Source: Cellulosimicrobium terreum (GTDB lineage: Bacteria; Actinomycetota; Actinomycetes; Actinomycetales; Cellulomonadaceae). Taken from it: a stretch of DNA of 64,000 nt. This document shows positions 7,501 through 14,864 of this stretch, one piece after another (position 1 is the first letter of the stretch; each line of letters opens with the position of its first letter). Where the stretch lies: assembly GCA_014803435.1 (NCBI GenBank), contig JACYFD010000003.1, positions 1 to 64,000 on the forward strand, in the 5' to 3' direction. A program made the translations under genes and the position numbers. Under the pieces are notes generated by a model. That model was not told where the DNA came from. It did not search any database and worked only from the letters and a program-made list of their open reading frames with translations.

Positions 7501-10163
7501 TCCGCCGGGTGCGCGTGCGCGTCGTGGCCGAGAGCGGGCTGGATGATGACCTGCTCGTCGTCGATCTCGTCGCCCTCGGGCGAGTCCTCCGCGTCCGTCA
7601 CGTCGACGTCCCACGTGATCGCGTCGCCGAAGTTGAAGAATGCCCCCGTGGGCGGCAGGCCGAAGTCGACCTCGGGCCGCGTGTTCCCCACCGTGATCGG
7701 CACGGTCGCCGTACCCGTCTTGCCCGCGGGGTCCGTCACCGTGAGGCGGGCGTCGTAGACGCCGTTCTCGGTGTAGGTGAACGACGGCGCGACGTCCGTC
7801 GCGTCCGTGCTGCCGTCACCGTCGAAGTCCCACGCGTACGTGAGGTCCTCGTTCTCGGGGTCGGTGCTGCCCGAGCCGTCGAAGGTGACCTCGAGCGGCG
7901 CGTGGCCGGAGTCCGGGGACGCCGTCGGCTTCGCCGCCGGGGAACGCGAACCGGACACGTAGTCGATGCGGTGCAGGCCCGAGCTCGGGTTGTCGCGACC
8001 GTAGCCGCCGCCCCAGTCGAGCAGGTACATCGCACCGTCGGGACCGAACTTCGAGTCGATCGGCGCGAGGAACTCCTCCTGCGGGAGGAAGGGGTTGACC
8101 TTCTCGACGTCGGAGACGCCGGCCGCCGCCTCAGGATCCTTGAGGTCGATCGAGTACATCGTGTTGCGCGCCCAGTCGTAGAAGAAGGGCTTGCCGTCGT
8201 AGTACTCGGGGAACTTGGTGTCGGACTCGAGCTCGGTGTCGAACTGGTAGAACGGTCCGCCCATGGGTGCGAGCCCGCCGCCGGCGTTGATCACGCCGGG
8301 CGCCGACGTCCGCTGGTACCCGTAGAACATGTCCGCCGGCTGGGCCGGGGGCAGCTCGGTCAGACCCGTGTTCTTCACGGAGTCGTTGACCGGGGCGTCG
8401 CAGTCGAAGAAGTCGCCGACCGTGACCGGGCTGGTCCGGTAGTCGACGTCACGGAACGGCTCGTTGTTCCCCATGCACAGGGGCCAGCCGAAGAAGCCGG
8501 GCTCCTTGATGAGGTTCCACTCGGCGATACCGGCCGGACCACGGTTCGCGAGGTTGTCCGACCCGTTGTCCGGCGAGTAGTCGGCGACGCCGAGGTTGCC
8601 GGTCTCCGCGTCGATGGTGAACCGGAACGGGTTCCGGAAGCCCATCGCGTAGATCTCGGGCAGGGTCTTGTCGTCCGCGTCAGCGGCCTCGTCGAAGAGG
8701 TTGCCCTCGGGGATCGAGTAGGTCCCGTCCGCCTCGGGGTGGATGCGCAGGACCTTGCCGCGCAGGTCGTTCGAGTTGGCCGACGTCGCACGCGCGTCGT
8801 GCCACGTGCCGTCACGCTCGGACAGCGGGGCGTAGCCGCCCGACGGCTCCGAGTGCGGGTTCACGTCGTCACCGACACCGATGTACAGGTCGCCCGTCTC
8901 GTGGTCGACGATCAGGCCACCACCGGTGTGACCCGGCTCGTCGGGCAGACGGCCGGCCGGGATCTCCATGAGCACGACCTCGGACTCGGGGTCGATGACC
9001 GTCGATCCGGGGCCGGCCGTCGTCACGGTGAACCGTGAGACGCGGCTGAAGAAGTTCGCCGGGTCGGAGTCGTTCGTGCTCGCGCGCGAGTAGTACTGGT
9101 ACAGGTACCCGTTGTCCGCGAAGTCCTTGTCGAGCGCGATGCCGAGCAGACCGTCCTCGCCGCCCGAGTACACCGGGAGGGTGATGGCGGTCGTGGTGTT
9201 CTGGGTCTCCGGGTCGTAGACGCGGATCTGGCCACGCACGAGCTCGGTAAAGAAGACCCGGCCGTCGGGCGCGACGTCCATCGCGTACGGCGCGCTCGTG
9301 TTCGTGTCGAGGGCGACCTTCTCGTACTGGCCCCAGTCCGTGCCGCCGCAGTCGCCGTCCACCAGGCCGGCGGCCCACTGCACGCCACCGACGATGTGCT
9401 GGACGAGCTCGGGCTCCTCCGTGTAGTGCGCCCCGAAGTGGCCCATGCCGGTCATCCAGGCACGACCGCCGTCGTACGGCTTGCACCACGAGATCGGGTG
9501 GTCGGCACCCATCGCGTTGCCGCCCGGGTCGTACGTCGACTCGTCCATGGTGGCGAGGACGTGCGCGGTGCCGCGGACGTTGGCGGAGTAGTTGTACCAC
9601 TCGTCGGCGCGGTCCCAGCGCTGCGGGAGGTGCGCGGTCGACGGGTGGGTGCGGTCCTCGACGCGCACCGTGCCGGGCAGGCCGGGGCTGCTGCCCGTCG
9701 CGGCGTGACCGGGCATGAGCGCCCCGATCATCGTGTCCCACCACTCGTAGTTCCCGCGCATGTCGGTGGCGTTGTGGATGGCGACGATGCCACCGCCCGC
9801 CTCCTGGTAGCGCTCGAGCGCCGCCTTCTCGTCGGCGTTCCACGGGTCACCCGACGCCTGGAACATGACGAGCGCGTCGTACTGGGCGAGGTCCGCGTCG
9901 TTGAAGACGCTCGAGTCCTCGGTGTGGTCCGACGCGATCCCGGCGTCGGCGAACGCCGCCTCGAGCACCGGGGTGCCCTGGACGATCGCCTCCTCGTGCC
10001 GGAACTGGGTCGTCTTGGTGAAGATGAGCACCTTGGGCTCATCTGCCGCCGGGGCGGGGTCGTCCGCGGCCGAGGCCATCGTGACGGGCGCGAGCGTGAA
10101 TGCCAGCGCCCCGATGGTCAGGGCCGCGAGGGACCTCCCCCTGCGGGGGCGTCGTGCGGTCAT
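4569..10163 (-). CDS. Giant secreted ThuA + sugar-dehydrogenase beta-propeller multidomain protein (1)
   Basis: A 1,864-aa secreted protein. Rough order: signal peptide (1-32, ending near MASAADD); ThuA-like domain (42-266) with HNATDMRGNYEWW, DEWYNY and MGADHP; glucose/sorbosone dehydrogenase-type six-blade propeller (280-740) with NDLRGKVLRIHPEADG, YAMGFRNPFRF and FGPDGAMYLLDWGGG; PKD (750-835); an Ig-like segment; CBM6-like domain (946-1067); Ig-like (1072-1166); three concanavalin-like modules (about 1160-1350, 1366-1558, 1566-1764), the last two opening with DEF-GD-LD; and a C-terminal RCMAGKAYVAV domain (1774-1864). ThuA is known from trehalose and 3-keto-sugar use, and the propeller oxidises sugars, commonly with PQQ. 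No LPXTG or membrane anchor is seen, so it is probably released or bound to polysaccharide. GGAGG lies 8 nt before the ATG. The exact substrate is unknown. Confidence 0.85.
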   Translation of the reverse strand: MTARRPRRGRSLAALTIGALAFTLAPVTMASAADDPAPAADEPKVLIFTKTTQFRHEEAIVQGTPVLEAAFADAGIASDHTEDSSVFNDADLAQYDALVMFQASGDPWNADEKAALERYQEAGGGIVAIHNATDMRGNYEWWDTMIGALMPGHAATGSSPGLPGTVRVEDRTHPSTAHLPQRWDRADEWYNYSANVRGTAHVLATMDESTYDPGGNAMGADHPISWCKPYDGGRAWMTGMGHFGAHYTEEPELVQHIVGGVQWAAGLVDGDCGGTDWGQYEKVALDTNTSAPYAMDVAPDGRVFFTELVRGQIRVYDPETQNTTTAITLPVYSGGEDGLLGIALDKDFADNGYLYQYYSRASTNDSDPANFFSRVSRFTVTTAGPGSTVIDPESEVVLMEIPAGRLPDEPGHTGGGLIVDHETGDLYIGVGDDVNPHSEPSGGYAPLSERDGTWHDARATSANSNDLRGKVLRIHPEADGTYSIPEGNLFDEAADADDKTLPEIYAMGFRNPFRFTIDAETGNLGVADYSPDNGSDNLANRGPAGIAEWNLIKEPGFFGWPLCMGNNEPFRDVDYRTSPVTVGDFFDCDAPVNDSVKNTGLTELPPAQPADMFYGYQRTSAPGVINAGGGLAPMGGPFYQFDTELESDTKFPEYYDGKPFFYDWARNTMYSIDLKDPEAAAGVSDVEKVNPFLPQEEFLAPIDSKFGPDGAMYLLDWGGGYGRDNPSSGLHRIDYVSGSRSPAAKPTASPDSGHAPLEVTFDGSGSTDPENEDLTYAWDFDGDGSTDATDVAPSFTYTENGVYDARLTVTDPAGKTGTATVPITVGNTRPEVDFGLPPTGAFFNFGDAITWDVDVTDAEDSPEGDEIDDEQVIIQPALGHDAHAHPAEPLHGRTGTVQTSLGGGHSEDMNVFYVIDARYTDNGGEGDVPALTGSDTTLIFPKKREAEFTAASEGTTTIPSRDVEGGGSVIAGADGAWASYDPVSLYGVEALNLRVASAAEGTIELRRDAVDGELLGTAEIPETGLGTFTDVRVETTDPMEPFTLFVVFPGAGERRLNFIEADGKAVSDTTRPKVRITAPEAGVQLEQGEIAVAAEAEDTENTVTQVEFFVDGESIGVDTEAPYEATWEVTTDNNYELTAVATNDMGLYTRSRIVVAQVGDLFAGMKTFSNANGTFEQLSEGKYLITSGGANMWQGTNEYSTIYREQDADENWSATVKVNSQGNSNGGAKAGIIVRNDVTQTGSSPGYAALGMRPANGFEWLRGNASGQLATSTAASSTSYPAWVRLVRDGDLYTAFWSKDGENFTQIGEPQALPGAASVQDVGMFVTAHSTTATSAVEFQDFVFDDDPVAPEPPVDPVPPMCLAHASDEFDGDELDSRWTVVRQAEGSAISVVDGHAVLPVVQGDINEAVPGPISYLGQPAPAGAWTLETKLDVPLARHWQHAGLLVHVSDDEYTKLAFTKNQNGNRFLEFQTETGGSRTWHGQENVAADFPTTIHLRLVSDGEEITAAYSADGEAWTDMDGAAPVKTGATFGVMAGGDTAAADTVAKVDYVHVTGTEPDDGVREPSDEFEGDALDGCRWNSVVRYDSSTAVVAGGELRITTQPGDINAAANGDPRNFILQEAPEGDWVAETRLKAPLAHRWQLAGLIGYADDDNYVKLDVVANNQPGGALNLGAELVSEKGAQFGNGGNRALNIADSTESGYWYLRLEKVGDTYQGWVSDGGVNWQSLGQPVTNDVPLTSIGVMAIGPEQESPVTVAFDWFHLTSGAEPEPEVAVEATATTRCMAGKAYVAVRATNADTAPIDVTLTTPLGSKEFDGVEVGKNAYQSFASRAGSVEAGAATVTATLGDVTSEIEVPYEAVSCG

Positions 10164-10196
10164 CGTTGTGCCTCCAGGGGCATGACGTGCGGAAAC

Positions 10197-10214
10197 CCGG
10201 ACAGCTCTGTCCGG
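10197..10214. promoter_or_regulatory. Perfect inverted repeat between epimerase and giant gene
   Basis: CCGGACAG/CTGTCCGG with a 2-nt spacer lies 34 bp upstream of the start of the 1,864-aa gene. It could be a small attenuator hairpin or a repressor operator. It does not match the 24-bp operator found elsewhere in the locus. Confidence 0.35.
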
Positions 10215-10273
10215 AGTAGGTGGTCGTCATCCCGCGGCGTGCCGGCGCCTGCGGTCGTGGTGCGACTACGGGC

Positions 10274-11170
10274 TCACGTGGGGTCCGGCGAGGGCATCAG
10301 TCCTCTCAGGAAGGCGAGGCCATCGACGGCGATGGCGTCCTGGGTCGGCGCCAGCGGTCGCCAGATCGAGGCGGCCGTGGCGATCGTCGCGTTCTGCGCG
10401 GTGAAGGACTCGATGACGAGCGGGCCGTCGTAGCCCGCCGCGTCGAGCGCGGCGAGGAGGGCGGGCCAGTCGATGTGATCGTTCCCAGGGGCGCCGCGGT
10501 CGTTGCCGCACACCTGCACGTGCGCGATGCGCTCACCCGCACGGGCGATCGCCGCCGGCAGGTCCGTCTCCTCGATGTTCATGTGGTAGACGTCGAGCAT
10601 CAGGCCGATGCCATCGCCGGGCAGCCGGCCGACCACCTCGAGCCCCTGGTCCACCGTGTTGACCAGGCTCGTCTCGTAGCGGTTGAGCGGTTCGAGCCCC
10701 ACGACGACGCCGGCGGAGATCGCGTGGTCCACGACCGGTGCGAGGTGGGTGGCGAGCTCGTCGTACGCGGCCTCCCGCTCGGCCGGGGTCAGCCGCCAGG
10801 TCCGGCCGACGGACGCGTACGCGGGACCGCCGATCACGGGTGCACCCACCGTCCGCGCGATGTCGACGACTCGGCGCAGGTAGTCCTGCGTCGAGCGCAC
10901 GGTCGCGGCGTCCGTGGCGACGAGCTCTCGCCCGTCGCCCATCACGAGGGACACGCTCGCCCCCAGCCCGTGGTCGGCGAGGATCCGCGCCGCCAGCGCG
11001 GGGTCCCAGTCGTCCGGGTGCTCCACCGGGAGCTCGACGACGTCGAAGCCCCACATGGCGACGCGCGGCGCGATCTCGCGCAGGGAGTCGTCGGTGAGCG
11101 GGGAGGTCCACACCCAGGTGTTGACGCCCAGACTCCGGGGTCGCAGGGACACAGCGGGGGAAGGAGCCAC
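10274..11170 (-). CDS. Ketose 3-epimerase-like TIM-barrel protein
   Basis: A 298-aa sugar phosphate isomerase/epimerase (AP endonuclease 2-type TIM barrel). It carries the signature of the D-tagatose/D-psicose 3-epimerase branch: LEPLNRYETSLVNT (metal Glu near 158), LDVYHMNIEE (Asp near 193), HVQVCGNDRG with HIDW (His near 216) and VIESF (Glu near 255). These are the expected Glu-Asp-His-Glu metal ligands. C3 chemistry fits neighbours that would make or use 3-keto sugars. The GTG start at 11168-11170 has a weak GAGAGAG ahead. It lies between the importer operon and the first giant protein on the same strand, behind hairpins, so it may have its own promoter. Confidence 0.8.
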   Translation of the reverse strand: MAPSPAVSLRPRSLGVNTWVWTSPLTDDSLREIAPRVAMWGFDVVELPVEHPDDWDPALAARILADHGLGASVSLVMGDGRELVATDAATVRSTQDYLRRVVDIARTVGAPVIGGPAYASVGRTWRLTPAEREAAYDELATHLAPVVDHAISAGVVVGLEPLNRYETSLVNTVDQGLEVVGRLPGDGIGLMLDVYHMNIEETDLPAAIARAGERIAHVQVCGNDRGAPGNDHIDWPALLAALDAAGYDGPLVIESFTAQNATIATAASIWRPLAPTQDAIAVDGLAFLRGLMPSPDPT

Positions 11171-11219
11171 GTCGCTCTCTCTGTTCGCAGGGGACCCGCC
11201 GTGCCCGACGACGTCCGGT

Positions 11220-11317
11220 CACCTCACAGGTGAGGTGGACGTCCGTCGTCGGGCAGCGGGCGGACCGGCCGGTCGGCCTCCGGCCGGTCCGTGCCCCGGG
11301 CCGTCGAGGCCCGGGGC
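11220..11317 (-). terminator. Cluster of three hairpins after the first importer operon
   Basis: Reading away from the substrate-binding-protein gene: a 10-bp stem (11293-11302 with 11308-11317), a second 10-bp stem (11262-11271 with 11281-11290) and a 7-bp stem (11220-11226 with 11231-11237). All are GC-rich. The first is the likely terminator of the operon ending at 11331. Confidence 0.6.
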
Positions 11318-11330
11318 GGCGTGGGACGGG

Positions 11331-12560
11331 TCAGCGATCCGTCCACGCGTCGGGGAAGCCGGGCAGGTCCTCGCCACCGAACTTCGCGTAGTGCAGCGAC
11401 GGCATGTCGGCGTTCGCCTCGAGGTACGCGTCGAGCTCGTCTGCTGCGATCGGGTCCTGGGGCAGGACCCACTCGGAGGGGACCTCCTCGCCGGCCCAGA
11501 TCATCTGCGCCGCGAGGATCGGGGTGCGCCACTGGAAGTTCGAGTACACGGCGCCCAGGGCGTTCATGTCCGTGTCCTTCCACTTGCGCAGGAAGCTCAT
11601 CTCGTCCTCACCCATGAAGACCGGGTACGGCTTGCCCGCGTCCTCGAACGCCTCGACGGCCGCGACGGCGCCGTCCCCGGCGTCCATCCAGATGCCGTCG
11701 ACGTCACCGCGCTGCAGGTACTGGGTGACGATGTCCTTGATCTGTGCGGCGTCACCGCCCGTGAACTCCTGCCCGACGACCTCGAGGCCCGACTCGGCGA
11801 AGATCTTGTCGGCCGCGGCCCAGCGGTTCTCGAGCACGTCGACGCCCGGGAGGATGCGCAGTGCCAGGACCGTGGAGCCCTCGTCCAGGTTGTCGACCAG
11901 GAACTCGGCCCCGTCGGCCCCGTACGCGTAGCCACCGATCGGGTGGATGAAGGTCGTCATGCAGTCGCTGTTGACCCCGCGGTCGAACACGATGACCGGC
12001 TTGCCGGACTCGCACGCGGCCTCGACGGCGGGCGTGAGGGTCGCGGTCGTCGACGGCGAGACGACGATCGCGTCGCAGTCGCCGGCCTCGACGAAGGCCT
12101 GGATGTCGGAGATCTGCTTGTTGTCGTCGTCCGCGGCGTCGGAGACCCGGAACTCGCCGATGACACCCTCTTCCTGGAGGACCTCGACCTGCTGCTGCAT
12201 CGTGATCCACCCCGTCACGCGCCACGGGTTGGAGACCGACGCGTTGGAGAAGCAGAGCGTCTTGTCCCCGCCCTCGCTCGCGAGGTCGGCGGTGTCCACG
12301 TACTCGGGCTCGATCGCCTGGAGCCACGGCTGGTCGGCCGGACCCTCGGGCTCGACGTCGCGCTGCGCGAGCTGCCGGTCGTAGTCGGCCTGGACGAACC
12401 ACTCGGAGTCGGCGCCGCCGGTCTCCTCGCTGTCCTCGGTCTCCTCGGCCGAGGCCTCTCCCCCCTCGGGCGCATCCGTCGGGGCGTCGGTCGTGCAGGC
12501 GGCCGTGAGGAACAGTGTCGCCACTGCCGCGCCGGCCAGGAGTGCTCGTGTTCGTCGCAT
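11331..12560 (-). CDS. ABC sugar importer, substrate-binding lipoprotein (RbsB-like, system 1)
   Basis: A 409-aa lipoprotein. The signal peptide ends in a lipobox LFLTAAC (Cys near 22), then comes an acidic Glu/Asp/Thr-rich linker and a type I periplasmic-binding fold with DNKQISDIQAFVEAGDCDAIVVSP and GKPVIVFDRGVNSDC. It should deliver a monosaccharide or small glycoside to the permeases encoded just upstream. The ATG start at 12558-12560 follows AGAAGGAC directly. An ORF runs on to 13019 but through the permease gene in another frame. It is the last gene of its operon, after a 124-bp gap containing a GTCCGCC/GGCGGAC hairpin (12637-12678). This is an unusual place for a binding protein, normally made in excess. 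Confidence 0.85.
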   Translation of the reverse strand: MRRTRALLAGAAVATLFLTAACTTDAPTDAPEGGEASAEETEDSEETGGADSEWFVQADYDRQLAQRDVEPEGPADQPWLQAIEPEYVDTADLASEGGDKTLCFSNASVSNPWRVTGWITMQQQVEVLQEEGVIGEFRVSDAADDDNKQISDIQAFVEAGDCDAIVVSPSTTATLTPAVEAACESGKPVIVFDRGVNSDCMTTFIHPIGGYAYGADGAEFLVDNLDEGSTVLALRILPGVDVLENRWAAADKIFAESGLEVVGQEFTGGDAAQIKDIVTQYLQRGDVDGIWMDAGDGAVAAVEAFEDAGKPYPVFMGEDEMSFLRKWKDTDMNALGAVYSNFQWRTPILAAQMIWAGEEVPSEWVLPQDPIAADELDAYLEANADMPSLHYAKFGGEDLPGFPDAWTDR

Positions 12561-12684
12561 GTCCTTCTCTCTCCATGGTGAGACGTCGTCGTCCCGCGGG
12601 GTGCGGGGGAAGGTTCGTGCTGGGCAGCGCGGGAGTGTCCGCCGCTGCGGGGGTGCTGCCGCCCTGGTCGTGGCGGACGAGGTG

Positions 12685-13767
12685 TCAGGTGCTGGTCGGG
12701 GCGGGCTCCTTCGGTTCGACGGACGTCTCCGCCCCTGTCGGGGTCTGACCCGCGGTCGGGCGACGACGGGCACGGCGGGGCATCGCCGCGTACGCGACGG
12801 CGGCGATGATGATGACGCCCTGGACCGCGGGCCGGATCGTGGACGGCAGGCTGAGCTGGTTGAACAACGTGAACAGCGCCTCGAGCGTGAGCGCTCCAGC
12901 CATGGCCGCGACGACCGTCCCCCGGCCTCCGCCGAGCACCACGCCGCCGAGCACGACGGCCGTGATGGCCATGAACTCCAGTCCTTCGCCGACCTGGGCC
13001 GAGACACCGGCATAGCCACCGATGAGGATCGCGGCGATCGTCGCCATGAGGCCGGACAGGAGGAACGCGCGCGTGCGCACCCACCACACGGACGAGCCGG
13101 AGTATGCCGCGGCCACGTCGTTGTCGCCCGTCGCGACGAGCGTGCGGCCGAACGGTCTGCGCATGAGCAGTGCGGCGAGCACGCCCAGCACCACCACGAT
13201 CATCAGCGCCCACGGCACCTGGAACTGGCCCGGGTTGTCGGGGATGCCACCCCGACCCCACTGCCGGAACCCGTCGGTCAGCGCACCCGTCGGTGCGCCG
13301 CCGGTCCACAGGCGGATGGCGCCGTACAGCACGAGCATCATGCCGAGCGTCGTGATGAACGACGGCACCTTGAGCAGCGTCGTCACGAGACCGTTGACGA
13401 GGCCGACGGCGAGGCCGAAGACCACCATGAGCGCCATGACCGGCCACGTCATCGAGTCCTCGCCGTCCATGAGCTTGGCAGCGATGACGACCTGTGCGCC
13501 GACGAGCGAACCGACCGAGAGGTCGAACTCGCCGGACACGATGACGAAGTACTGGCCGATCGCGAGGATCACGAGCGGCGCGGCCTTCTTGACGAACGCC
13601 ATGAGAGACATGGGCTCACCGAACGACGGGTTGATCACGAGGATCACGGCGAAGACGAGCACGAGCAGGGCGAAGACCGTCCAGCTCCCGCCCGCGGTGA
13701 GCCTCTCGACGAGGCTGGTCCGGGGCGCGTGCTCGGGGATCGTGCGGCGCGGGGCGACGGTGGTCAT
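12685..13767 (-). CDS. ABC sugar importer permease (RbsC-like, system 1, second permease)
   Basis: A 360-aa polytopic membrane protein of the branched-chain amino acid/ribose permease family. The signature GEFDLSVGSLVG is present, with the late VVLGGVVLGGGRGT loop, and repeated hydrophobic helices run through to about residue 330. The C-terminal tail is basic then Pro/Thr-rich. The ATG (13765-13767) overlaps the stop of the preceding permease by ATGA. Two different RbsC-type permeases in one operon imply a heterodimeric channel rather than the homodimer of classical RbsC. Confidence 0.85.
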   Translation of the reverse strand: MTTVAPRRTIPEHAPRTSLVERLTAGGSWTVFALLVLVFAVILVINPSFGEPMSLMAFVKKAAPLVILAIGQYFVIVSGEFDLSVGSLVGAQVVIAAKLMDGEDSMTWPVMALMVVFGLAVGLVNGLVTTLLKVPSFITTLGMMLVLYGAIRLWTGGAPTGALTDGFRQWGRGGIPDNPGQFQVPWALMIVVVLGVLAALLMRRPFGRTLVATGDNDVAAAYSGSSVWWVRTRAFLLSGLMATIAAILIGGYAGVSAQVGEGLEFMAITAVVLGGVVLGGGRGTVVAAMAGALTLEALFTLFNQLSLPSTIRPAVQGVIIIAAVAYAAMPRRARRRPTAGQTPTGAETSVEPKEPAPTST

Positions 13768-14864
13768 GCGGACGCACCTCCTGCGGTCGTCGTCGGGGAG
13801 TCGGGCCGGGTCGGCTCGGGGACCGGTGGTGACCCGCGGCCGCCCGAGCGGAACCGCGCCCGGCTGCTCGCCGGGTCGATCTGACGCCGGGCGTAGAGGG
13901 CGACGGCGGCGATGATGATGACGCCGCGCAGCACGTCCTTGAAGAAGGGGTCGACGTCGAGGACGTTGAACACCGTGTCGAGCACCGCGAGGATGAGCAC
14001 GCCCCCGACGGTCCCGACGACCGAGCCGCGCCCGCCCAGGAGGAGCGTGCCTCCGAGGACGACGGCGGCGATCGAGTCGAGGTCGAGCCCGTAGGAGTAG
14101 ACGAGCGCGTTGCCCGTGCCGAACCGAGCGGCGATCAGCAGACCGGCGACGCCGGCGCACACCGAGCAGAGCACGTGCGCCAGGACGATCGTCCGGTCGG
14201 TCCGGATCCCGGAGAGGCGTGCGACGTCCACGTTCCCCCCGACGGCGAACATGTGGTAGCCGGAGCGGGTCCGCGCCAGCAGGACCACGCCGACCGCCGC
14301 GACGAGGAGCATGACGACCGTGGACACCGGCACCGGGCCGATCCGCGTGTAGCCGAACATCTGGAACGTGCCCGGGACATCACCCGCGGGTCCCTTGAAC
14401 TGCGTGTCGAGATAGCCCTTGACGATCAGCCCGACGCCGAGGGTCGCGATGAACGGGTTGACGCGCAGCTTCGTGATCACGAGACCGTTGACCAGCCCGA
14501 CGACAGCTGCGACGGCCAGCGCCGCGAGGACGCCGATCCACACGCGCGACGGGTCGCCCGCCATGGTCGTGGCGCCGACGATCGAGCAGAGCGCGACGAC
14601 GTACCCGACGGACAGGTCGAGGGACCGGCACAGGATGACGAACGTCTGCCCGATCGCGACGAATCCGAGCAGGCTCGTCTGGGTGAGCATGTACGCGGTG
14701 TTCGCCGTGCTGAACAGGTTGCCCCCGCCGAGGGCGACGAGCACGCCGGCGACGACGAGGATGCCCACGAGGGCGAGATAGACGATCTCCGTCGACCCGA
14801 TCCGGTGCCGGCGCCGCGAGGCGGGGCGTGCGGTGGGTGCGGCGGTCGCGACCGCGGTGCTCAT
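13764..14864 (-). CDS. ABC sugar importer permease (RbsC-like, system 1, first permease)
   Basis: A 366-aa polytopic membrane protein with the family hallmarks CRSLDLSVGYVVAL, VGGNVDVARLSGI and VVLGGTLLLGGRGS. It starts with an Ala/Thr/Arg-rich cytoplasmic tail before the first helix. The ATG at 14862-14864 overlaps the ATPase stop by ATGA, and its own stop overlaps the next permease in the same way, so the three genes are translationally coupled. It is paired with the second permease and the ATPase 14861-16528. Confidence 0.85.
   Translation of the reverse strand: MSTAVATAAPTARPASRRRHRIGSTEIVYLALVGILVVAGVLVALGGGNLFSTANTAYMLTQTSLLGFVAIGQTFVILCRSLDLSVGYVVALCSIVGATTMAGDPSRVWIGVLAALAVAAVVGLVNGLVITKLRVNPFIATLGVGLIVKGYLDTQFKGPAGDVPGTFQMFGYTRIGPVPVSTVVMLLVAAVGVVLLARTRSGYHMFAVGGNVDVARLSGIRTDRTIVLAHVLCSVCAGVAGLLIAARFGTGNALVYSYGLDLDSIAAVVLGGTLLLGGRGSVVGTVGGVLILAVLDTVFNVLDVDPFFKDVLRGVIIIAAVALYARRQIDPASSRARFRSGGRGSPPVPEPTRPDSPTTTAGGASA

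Noticed and set aside
4875-9038. Plus-strand open frame of 1,387 codons opposite the first giant gene
   Set aside because: Same shadow effect. Low-complexity Arg/Val-rich translation with no start signal.
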